Below, one piece after another: positions 55,559 through 64,000 of a stretch of 64,000 bases of DNA. The notes under the pieces were generated by a model, which saw only the letters and a program-made list of their open reading frames with translations, was not told the origin of the DNA and ran no database searches. The stretch is from Usnea hakonensis (Eukaryota > Ascomycota > Lecanoromycetes > Lecanorales > Parmeliaceae). Both the position numbers and the translations under genes were made by a program. The stretch is taken from contig BLJB01000055.1 of the NCBI GenBank assembly GCA_013423325.1, forward strand, positions 124,001-188,000. The letters are read 5' to 3'. Position 1 is the first letter of the stretch, and the number at the start of each line of letters is the position of its first letter.

Positions 55559-56028
55559 ACGAGATGGAGTTTGGCGAGGCCGGTAGTTGTGCATGAAAGA
55601 TGGACTGAGGATGTACGATGGGACTCGGATGATCTATAACGGAAACAGGCGAATTAGGAGGCTTTACAAAGTATACGTTGATAGTCCAGAGCGGCTACTC
55701 TGTACACGAAATGCTCGATAAGAAATAGCGCTAGAGAAAAAAAAAACCATACTCCCCTAATCTCCTTCTCAACCCCCCCTCGCGCCTCTTGCACTGCTCA
55801 CTTCCACTCCCATACTAAACCTTCCGCCCTCCTTTAACCTTTCCAGACGGCCGAACAAGTATTTTCAGCTACGCACTCGTCATGAATGCACCATAAAGCC
55901 TGTCACTACTCAGCTTGATAGGTACACTACCTTATGCATGATATGTCGTACTCGTACCCTTTTATACTTGAACCGGAGTTCGATGCGGTCATAATATGTA
56001 GGCCCAAAAAGAAGTATTTTACAGCCCT

Positions 56029-56094
56029 CCATCCTTTCGTCCTTTCTTTCTTTCTTTCTTCCTTCCTCCCTTTCTCTCTTTTTCCCTCTTTCGC
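56029..56094. repeat. Pyrimidine tract (CTTT)n
   Basis: Polypyrimidine run including about five CTTT units and CCTTCC/CTCTTT variants, in the spacer after hapX. Confidence 0.75.
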
Positions 56095-56204
56095 GGCATC
56101 ATGTTGTGTAGAGGAGGGGTCCCGTTAAGTGGCTTTTTTTCCCTCAGGCGCGGGAGATGGGTACTATTCAATGGGGTAGAGAGGGTGGGGTTTTGAGGGG
56201 GGTG

Positions 56205-56270
56205 AGAGGGAAGAGGGAAGAGGGAAGAGGGAAGAGGGAAGAGGGAAGAGGGAAGAGGGAAGAGAGAAGG
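56205..56270. repeat. Heptamer array AGAGGGA
   Basis: About nine tandem copies of the 7-base purine unit AGAGGGA, nearly perfect, ending in AGAGAGAAGG. Confidence 0.9.
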
Positions 56271-56670
56271 TGTTTGTCTATAGGGTAGAGCGGGGCAAGC
56301 AAGGGAGATTGGTAGATGAGGGTTTTTAGGATATTGGGGGGAGGAACATGGGGGTTATGGCTTGTTGACTGCGTTCTTGGGCCGAGCGGGTCATTAGAAT
56401 TTGTTGCTTAGCTGGTTGGAGTGTTTGAGAGGGGTGAGTTTGATGGCGGCGTGGTGCGCACAATTATTCCATGAGTCTGGTATCTTGATGGGTGTGGTCC
56501 GACTTGAAAAGGAATTATCTCGATATCAAGGCTATGATCTAGAACCCCAGGCCATCTTCCCTTCCCTCACACGACTACTGTGATCAGATTCGACAAGCCA
56601 ATATCGTGTAGGGTCTTCGATCGTTGTGTATGTACGTCGCTTGGACGCGGTTGCAAGTACGACCCGAGTC

Positions 56671-59426
56671 TCAGCTCTCTTCGCTCGCTTGTGCCTCCAT
56701 CTTCTCGACCAAGTCATCAATCTTTTTGTACGCCCAGCTCTCGTACTGTGGAGGGAGGAGGAATGGCCGCAGATCACTGAGTCATTTGTTAGCTTTCATG
56801 CACAGTGGAGCGTGTTTTCGAGGGGGCGTACAATCTGTTGTCATCGGGCGAGTATGCTCTGATAACAGTTTGGATTGTCAGCTTCCGTTGGTATTAAAGT
56901 GGAGGGGAGAGGAAGATCTACTCTGCGTGATATGCTGGTGTAAGGGTCTGAAATGTTCCGTGTCAGCTAATTCTCCCAGCGAAGATTAGGGGAAAAGCCT
57001 CACAGTCATCTTGTGGCGGTTTATGGCATAGTAGTGGTAAAAGCGCTTTGATACAGCCCAAGATTAGATTTTATCATGGTCTTTCCTTTCAAGCTTGGCT
57101 CACCTTGACCTTGGTCGCAGTCTCCTTCGGTTCCAAGCCTCTCTCGACCTTCCACTCCCGAGCCAACTTCTCAAACATCGAAAAGGGGCCGAGCTTCTCT
57201 ACCTTTCGTAGAATACCAAATTTGCTGAGCTCGTCATACTATAGTCTATACTTAGCTCTTGATCCGGAGAGCCTAGAAACACAGATAACGCGCGCTTGAA
57301 CAAAGAGAGCCTGAGAGGGGAGCGTAAGTAGCACACTCACGGTCATTCCCATGTCTATTTCGTCAGACTGAACATAATCTTTCGTGATAGGCTCTAGCTC
57401 TGCGGTAGGCGTGGCCTCTATGAAGTCCTTCAATATTGGCAAGCCAAAAGCTAAAAACTGATCAGATACCGGCTATCTCATACAGCAATCCTGAAGGTCA
57501 AGACTGTCTACCTTTGCAAGTGAAAGCTAGAAATCGTCTCAAATCTGTCTTTGATACTATGAAGATTTAGGAGTCAGTTGAGCGTTCTGCGAGATCTTGA
57601 GAGCGAGACTAACTGGACCCTATGGGATTGATATCTGCTGAAGAACAATCGTAGCGGGTGTAGTAGCCACGGAGAGACTCGTCGACATTGGCACTAGGGA
57701 TACTCAGTTCCTTTTTCACGACCCTCGAGGCACACCATGTCTACCTTCCAAGAACGAGCAGACTGCCTCCACCTGGCCTCTGCCTCACGGTTGGAAGCAG
57801 CTGAGCAAACTGATAAGCCGTTACCATCCTCTGCCTTGCTTGGATGTTTTGATTTGCAATGTTCTCTGCTACTGATCCTAATGGTTTCCATCTGTCAGCT
57901 GTCTCAAGGGATACGATCATAGAGTTGGAAAAACCTACCTCCGTAGACCTTAAACTTTGGCTCAAAGCCCGTGGCGTTTTGAAAAGTGTTCACCTGAGCC
58001 TGATACATGTCGTCGATGTTGAGGTCAACGTGGTACGAGCCAATCGCGTTTGACAATTCCTTGGCTCTACTTCTTGTTGCTTGGGAGGATTGCGTAGCCA
58101 TTCCCATATAAACTGTATGAAACAGTTTGTGACAAAGTTGCTGCGGCGTCTCCGGAAGCCAATTTTCCGATTCATAAACACCCGCTATACGTTGCACGTC
58201 CTGGATGACTTGCTGATTGCCATCTCTGACTGCTTGTATTACGATACGGCACATAGAAAATACGATCACCGCGGTAGCACACGAGTCTATACCTCCGCTT
58301 AGCGGGACCAGAAAGCCTGCAAGCCTTGATCGCCGCAGATAATCCCTGGCAGATCAATGAGTTCGTCTGTGGGATTTGCTTTCGTCAACTTGACTTACCA
58401 TAGCCAGCACGCGGGGCCCAATGCGATTTCCTCTTCGCTTGCGTGATGTCTTATTTCCCGTTTCTTCGAAGGGCTTTTGTCATATCTCACTTCACTGTCC
58501 TTTGGAGAAAGACTAAATGAAGTTTCAATTCGGTGATATTCGGGTGCGCGGACGGCTTGTAATCCTCGCGATGGCTCGCAGCGCTTGGAGCGAACTTCCT
58601 CGAGGTCTACCGTAGCCGTCACAACTTCTACATCGTCTAGGGAGAATTGAGCGCCCTGAGCCCGGACCTCTCCATTCACGACAATCATGCTCGAGCCATC
58701 GAAATATTCCCTCTCGCCTCCTCCACCTTTTAGGTTTGAATATAGATACACTCCTCCACTCTTCCTTGTTGCTTCAAGGATCAAAGACAGACGCTCATCT
58801 AGTTTTCTCAGATTGTGATGAGAACCGCTTGAATTAGTGAAGATTTCGACACCATTCAAACCCATATGAACGTGAGGCCCATCTGGAGTGAATAATTCCT
58901 CACAAGTTTCAGCTCCAATGCACGAATCAGCTGTAGAAAGAACACAGTCCCCAAAAGACACCAGCTTCGCCCCTTGAAGGCGCTGGATCATGCGGGGAAG
59001 GTAGTATTGCTCTACGTGTCGGGGTCTTTCCCAAGGAGTAAAGTGCCTCATTTCTCTGTAGATACCGTGGTTGGCCAGCCAGATCTTTGGGCGAATAAAC
59101 AATATCTTCCCATCGAGAGCCAACACTCTGCAATTGTATCGGACATCGCGATGCATGACCGGCATTCCAACATCTATAAGGATTCCATAGCATTCTTCAT
59201 CAGCGAGGATTCGGGCCATCATTTCCCAGGAGTGAAGATAAATATCCGATTCTAGAAAGTGATCTAAGCAATCGTAGCCACATATCTCTAATTCGGGGCC
59301 CACTCTTAGTCTGGCTCCTTGATGCTTTGCAATTTTGATGGACTCGATGATACGGGCTGTATTGCCTTCGAAATCCAAGGCCCACTGATTCAGGCTGCAA
59401 GTAGCGACTGTGATGAGATGACCCAT
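56671..59426 (-). CDS. QNS1: Glutamine-dependent NAD+ synthetase
   Basis: Eleven exons: 59426-58399, 58345-57939, 57868-57745, 57693-57614, 57556-57512, 57450-57341, 57238-57104, 57045-57004, 56947-56922, 56858-56832 and 56776-56671, giving 709 aa. All phases close. The nitrilase-type glutaminase has the triad Glu45 (RVGPELEICGY), Lys114 (IRPKIWLANHG) and Cys175 (GAETCEELFTP). The synthetase part has the PP-loop SGGIDS (359-364), SANVDESLRGYYTRYDCSSA, NPIGSISKTDLRRFL, INRHKMT, TPAYHAEAYSPDDNRFDLRP. It makes NAD+ from nicotinate adenine dinucleotide, ATP and glutamine. Exons 5 and 8-10 are only 26-45 bases. Confidence 0.94.
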
Positions 59427-59952
59427 ATTGTGCGCCGGAGTAGTGTACGAATTGGGGTATCTATGAGCCTGTGATAGATCCTGCTTGTTTATGTAGCCAA
59501 GTCACGTACCGCGTTTTGCGCTAGTGAAAAGAAACTAGGCTGACTAATCCTTATACCCTCAGAATTTCACCGTAAATCTTAGAATACGTACATGTCTTCT
59601 TTAAATTACAAACGATCTCTTTTTAGTCGCGGTCTGCGCGGTTGAGATACGGTTGCCGCAACTCGTAGACTTCCGCTAAGGTAGGTATGTCTCTTGCCTT
59701 ACCTTACATTCTGAAGTACTTGTATGACGGATCTCGATCCTTCTACCGTAGAGCTACGAGGTCAATGGCATGGGAACACGCTGGTCCAGACCACAAGTAT
59801 CTCATTTTGTTTTTAAACAGGGTTAGTTCGAAGGCGGATGCAGTGCTCTAAGAGCTACAGTGCTCCATAGTTCAGTGAAAGATCGCTGCTAGCTTGACAA
59901 GTTACATTGGTAGTTTCAAGCCCTTATCGACTTCTCGTAGGCGGTAGGTTTC

Positions 59953-60680
59953 TCAATTCTCCGACATAAGGAAAAGCAGTTTGTCAATCTCTGCATCAAA
60001 GCTGTCGAGCGGTAATGAGAGCCTGAGGGATTGCAAATGGTGCTCTATGGCTGTGAGCGTTGTTAACAGAAAGTGTGAGTGCGCAACGGAGAATGCAGGT
60101 CCCAGAATACTGGAAAGATGCCGGAAGTGCATGTTGGAATCTGAGCGACCAATGACCGTCCTTGGTTGAGCACAGTTTATTGTCAAAGATTCGAAGACAT
60201 GAAGCTTACTGAGACCAAAACTAAAGATAACACTTGAGAGAATGCTACTGATAAGAAAACTTCTCACAATGGTCATTCAAGCCCCAAACATAACATTGAA
60301 CCCCCGAATATAGCAAACATGAGGACCATGATTCCTACTGCATTTCTAAAGACCCTAAGAAGCAAGCAGCTAAGTGTGGCTCTTACACGCCTATTAATAT
60401 GCCAGACAGAATGCATTAAGAGATTTGTTAAAGAACAAGGGCAATGAGATTGACGGCGAAGTTGGCAACTAATTGGAGAACCAAAGGGGCTACTCACGTC
60501 TGCTGCGTAAGTATAGTACAATGCAATTCCCATAGGAGCCGCTGGTAAATGCATATTAATCCATCTGGGAGTTGGCACGTTAGCTACCAGTGGCTTGTTG
60601 TTGGGTAATACTGATACCTACACCAGCAAACCAACCATGCGCACTCGTGTGCGGCAGACCGATAGGCGTCTATAAACCAT
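59953..60680 (-). other. Possible fragmentary or intron-rich membrane-protein gene
   Basis: Pieces of protein-like sequence occur in different frames: IGLPHTSAHGWFAGV (about 60619-60663), WINMHLPAAPMGIALYYTYA with an AAD/GTGAGT donor (about 60496-60563), and hydrophobic runs VGIMVLMFAIFGGSMLCLGL and FLISSILSSVIFSFGL downstream. I could not join them in consistent phase, so this may be a decayed gene or one whose introns I mis-set. Family unknown. Confidence 0.25.
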
Positions 60681-61118
60681 AGCTTAGCAGGACTAGTAAA
60701 GAATTACCTCGATTATACATATGCATGAGGGTTAGCAGATATTGACAATATATTTTTAGTAGCGTTGGCTGCAATCAAATTAGTCTCCGTGTCGCTGCCA
60801 GTCATGGATAAAAGAATCCTTCGAGGCCGCATCGCCCGGGCTGTCAGCTGCGGCGAACAGCTAGTGAGGCTGAGATAGGCTTATTTCTGCGTCCCTTTTG
60901 ACCATTCGAGGTACTGGAGTACTAGGTCTGACAGCCTTAGAATTCCGAGTGAGTAAGAGGGCAATTCGTACTCGTATTGGCCGACTCAAGGAGAATCAAA
61001 ACTTAGCAGCATAGGTGCACGTATATTATAATTCATAATAATATCCTGAGCTTGAACATACCTGGGTGCCTGTAATAATGATAAATGAGAATTGACCTTT
61101 TGATTATGTGGTACGTAT

Positions 61119-61144
61119 GGTACTGGTACTGGTACTGGTACTGG
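61119..61144. repeat. Hexamer repeat (GGTACT)n
   Basis: Four tandem GGTACT copies; on the minus strand they read as a Pro-Val run, which explains the open frame there. Confidence 0.85.
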
Positions 61145-62237
61145 TTTCGGTCGATTGTTGGCGCTTGGCGATGCCCTGCAGGCTGACTGCAGGAGTACAT
61201 TTTCTCCGCGAGACGACTTCACTTCTTCATCATTTAACATCTTCATCAAATCCATCAAACATCATCACACAATCCATCTCCAACGAATTCGGGAATCGGT
61301 TTCCTAGATGAAGAGGAGCAAAGTACTTTACAGAAAGGAAGGTAATCAATGTCAGCTTCGTCGCGACCGACTCCCCCCCGAAGATCCATCCCCGGGCTTC
61401 TCCAGGGAGTATGATCAGCTATCATGTCAAAGACTCACAGTCGCTTTCGTTCGGATGCCCCTTCGGTCAATCAAATCAAATCAATCTGATCCTACCAGAG
61501 TCATCAACTTCTAATTATTATTCTCGGTCATCTTGGACATTGGACAGCTTGCGTTGGCCGAAAGATGAGTTTGCGGCACTGTCGTGGCTGAAGATCTAGT
61601 TTCGCGTTGCAACAGAGTCTCTGAGTCTGACACTTTCATATCCCTACGCTTTTCTTATCATATTCCGCTTTGCTTCCATCTTTCTTACCGCGGTGAATTT
61701 GTGTGTCTATCTGAACAATTCTCTCCTTTTCTGAAAAAGACCAGATCAATTCTTTTTGGATACTGGACTGTGGGCGGCAAAGGTGAAACCTCATGTCAAA
61801 CGTATTTCCTGGATTAGGTTCTACTCTAGTCAATGGTTTAGGGTCCGCGGCTCAACCAAGGATCCACTCTAAGCATGGCGAGGCATACCCAAACGGGTAT
61901 TTTGATGAATGCGTGGTCGCCGATTGGTAGAAAAATTATCCGCTCCAGCCTATCCTGCCCCTAACGTTTTGACCGATTTCAAGGATCGATCCAAGAATCA
62001 AGGGGCAACAGGGATCCTGCGGCTATCCATTATGAATTATGTTGGATAATTGGATTGTTGGAGGCGTAGCTGTCGTAATCATTTTTCATGCTAGTCATCT
62101 GTCACTTTATATTCCTCTTCTTTGAACATGCTTCTCGTATCTTTCTGTCTCATCGATCAATCCAATTGTCTCTTCATGTGTTTGCGCATCTCTACTCGCC
62201 CTCTCCGTACCATATATACAAGTCATATGCCATCATC

Positions 62238-63173
62238 ATGATACCTCTTCTTGCTTCTCCCCTCACGCGGTTAGGCCTCGCAATCTTATCTTGTATTGTC
62301 TTTATCCACGTATACATTCTGCCTTCTCAGCAACACCATGAAGAACCGCAATTCCAGTTGGTTATCTCTCACTATAATGAGAACTTGTTCAAAGTCAAGG
62401 AATGGGTCAGCGCATTGCGGGAGATGCCTTTCGTGAAAGAGCTCGGCTCAACCGTTATTGTATATACGAAAAATAAGCACGCCAACCTTGACCAGATCAA
62501 AGAGCTCCTGGACGCCGCCGAGGTCATTCGCCTTCCAAATGTCGGCAGGGAGCAGGGAACCTACATGCATCACATTAACAAGACTTACGACCACATATAC
62601 CCTTACACCATGTTCACCCAAGCCGGAATTACTGGTCTCAACGACACTGGTAACTCCTCCTGCCCTTTTACGGACTGGCTCGACAAATCTCTACGCCACA
62701 AATTTACCAACAAAACCAAATTCTTCAACCTCCAACACGGCGGCAACCCCCTTTTCTGCACCTGCGGAAACTGCATGACCGGCTACTTTCCCCTCCTTCC
62801 CCAACTCCAGACCCTTTTTGATAACAAAGTTTGCGACTCCACCGAACCCCAATCAATCTCCTGGCTCGGGCAGTTCATCGTGGCAAAGGAAAGAGTTATT
62901 GCAAGACCAAGGTGGATATATGAATACATAAGCAGCCTGGTCGATGCACCGGAGGATCATTGGATACACAGAGAGCAGGAGCCGGCGACCATCAAAAAGA
63001 ACATGGGGGAGAGCGCGCCCGATAACCCGCTCTTTGGACATACCGTGGAAAGGATATGGCCAACGCTTTTCAATTGCAGCAATGAGCCGGAGATGGAGGG
63101 GTGCATGGGGAGTTGGAGCCCGATGCCGGGGCAGAAGAAGAAGGACGGGAAGCTGGGGGAATTGTCTGTGTGA
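62238..63173 (+). CDS. DUF3431 family protein, type II membrane anchor
   Basis: From ATG 62238 the protein is 311 aa: MIPLLASPLTRLGLAILSCI gives a single N-terminal anchor, then a luminal domain with QFQLVISHYNENLFKVKEWV, VIVYTKNK, RLPNVGREQGTYMHHI, YDHIYPYTMFTQAG and CTCGNCMTGYFPLLPQL, matching fungal DUF3431. These proteins have glycosyltransferase-like features, but no activity is established; the anchor suggests Golgi. The frame is open back to ATG 62088, which would add 50 Phe/His/Ser-rich residues; that looks like pyrimidine-rich leader, so the later ATG is preferred. Confidence 0.8.
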   Translation: MIPLLASPLTRLGLAILSCIVFIHVYILPSQQHHEEPQFQLVISHYNENLFKVKEWVSALREMPFVKELGSTVIVYTKNKHANLDQIKELLDAAEVIRLPNVGREQGTYMHHINKTYDHIYPYTMFTQAGITGLNDTGNSSCPFTDWLDKSLRHKFTNKTKFFNLQHGGNPLFCTCGNCMTGYFPLLPQLQTLFDNKVCDSTEPQSISWLGQFIVAKERVIARPRWIYEYISSLVDAPEDHWIHREQEPATIKKNMGESAPDNPLFGHTVERIWPTLFNCSNEPEMEGCMGSWSPMPGQKKKDGKLGELSV

Positions 63174-64000
63174 AACAGACACCAACCACACCCACAAGTC
63201 TATCGAACTTTGGTCCAATGACTAAGAAGCTGATAGCTTTGTCTGGCCGCCTTCGATTCTGGATACTGTAACGACTTAGTCGAAGCACGTGCTTCGTCAT
63301 TGGATGCTTCCAGACAGAAGTGAGGATGACAACAGTACCGGCCAACCGCGCCAATCTAGCGCAGCTGGACTGCTCCCTGGCAAGAGTCGAATGAATTCGA
63401 CGCAATTGCTGTCCACGTGGCCATACAGACGTCCATACCGTCAGATGTTCCTAGGACGTTAGCCACGAAACCCTTTGCTTCTTTCTAAGGAAAGCAAAAT
63501 AAGACAGGCCAGTACACACAGCACAATACTGAACTGTCGTCGTACAAGGCTAGCCTGTAATGGCTTTGAGCATAATGAATCTTCTACATTTGTGTTGCCG
63601 GAGCCTATTTATTACTTTGGCGCTCAAAGCGCCGCATATATATGTTGCAAGTCATTGGCGGACGGCGTGGGATCATCGACATACCAACCAGTTGAAACAC
63701 CAAATGCATGGAATAGAGACGTCAATCGTCAAAGTGGTGATCATAAGCGAGGAATCTTTTGACCAGAGCAAACCCATGAACGAATACAACGAACTTATTC
63801 AAGCCTTGAGCGTGATCGCTGCACAAATAATCTGAGAGCGCGGTTCTACATGGAAGAGAACATACGACCCCGTTGCTTCCAACGTGACTGATTTCGCTTC
63901 TTTCCCTCATCTTGTTCCCTACCAATCTGTCGCTCCCCCTTCTCTCCGCCCCTATGTCCCGCTCTCCCTTTTCCCCCTCTCTCAAGACCACCACTCCCAC
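63174..64000. other. Right-edge spacer, possible gene start at 63954
   Basis: No gene is supported. The last 120 bases are pyrimidine-rich and contain an ATG at 63954 reading MSRSPFSPSLKTTTPT to the edge, which could begin a gene continuing outside, but this is not established. Minus-strand frame 63722-64000 lacks a recognisable domain. Confidence 0.35.

Larger units (their letters stand above)
55559..56670. other. Convergent spacer with simple repeats, hapX to QNS1
   Basis: Holds a pyrimidine tract (about 56029-56094) and a heptamer array (56205-56270). Short frames are compositional. No gene recognised. Confidence 0.5.
59427..62237. other. Spacer with a possible membrane-gene remnant
   Basis: About 2.8 kb between the divergent QNS1 and DUF3431 genes. 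Contains the (GGTACT)n repeat and the uncertain minus-strand coding fragments at 59953-60680. Elsewhere no coding signal is recognised. Confidence 0.4.

Noticed and set aside
62088..62237. Upstream ATG extension of the DUF3431 gene
   Set aside because: Encodes a Phe/His/Ser-rich run typical of translated leader; the ATG at 62238 begins a normal membrane anchor.
1..64000. tRNA, rRNA, CRISPR and transposon genes
   Set aside because: Scanned by eye for B-box-like words, spaced repeats and transposase or reverse-transcriptase motifs; none convincing. A dedicated search would be decisive.

Overview
The window looks like nuclear DNA from a filamentous ascomycete (Pezizomycotina, possibly Leotiomycetes). 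Most genes carry short introns of about 45-170 bases with GT...AG ends and CTAAC/CTGAC-like branch sites. The gene set includes a HapX iron regulator, a fungal thaumatin-like protein, a DUF3431 protein, UGO1, AIM25 and a fungal COG2. No bacterial, viral or transposon genes were recognised. Gene models were spliced by eye from splice signals, reading-frame continuity and family similarity; exon coordinates are in the entries. Genus-level assignment is inference.

Layout. 1-13 kb: a truncated F-box gene at the left edge, three secreted-protein genes (thaumatin-like and two unrecognised), a p24 cargo receptor head-to-head with exopolyphosphatase PPX1, a Cys-rich single-pass membrane protein, and a Ca3427-like binding-fold protein. 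14.7-37.9 kb is a dense housekeeping block: YAH1/UGO1, RRP15/SRP54, TAF11/COG2, MRPL1/GUS1, then TAF6, SPO11, UBC7, AIM25 and SDH3. 38-44.9 kb is gene-poor, with small weakly supported genes only. 44.9-59.4 kb: CFD1, SHP1/MIM1, a gene broken by two in-frame stop codons, a microsatellite, OXA1, hapX and the 11-exon NAD+ synthetase QNS1. 59.4-64 kb: a low-confidence membrane-protein remnant and a DUF3431 gene.

Functional themes. Many products act in or on mitochondria (YAH1, UGO1, MRPL1, AIM25, SDH3, MIM1, OXA1). Iron/Fe-S genes recur (YAH1, CFD1, the Fe-S enzyme partner SDH3, and the iron regulator hapX). Two TFIID histone-fold subunits (TAF11, TAF6) lie about 6 kb apart. Six gene pairs are head-to-head with only 190-295 bases between start codons.

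The most notable observations are: a 540-codon reading frame interrupted only by one TGA and one TAG, both one transition away from sense codons; a four-unit 25-residue tandem repeat at the C-terminus of SPO11; and a perfect SreA-type GATA site 56 bases upstream of hapX. I did not find a convincing new multi-gene system.
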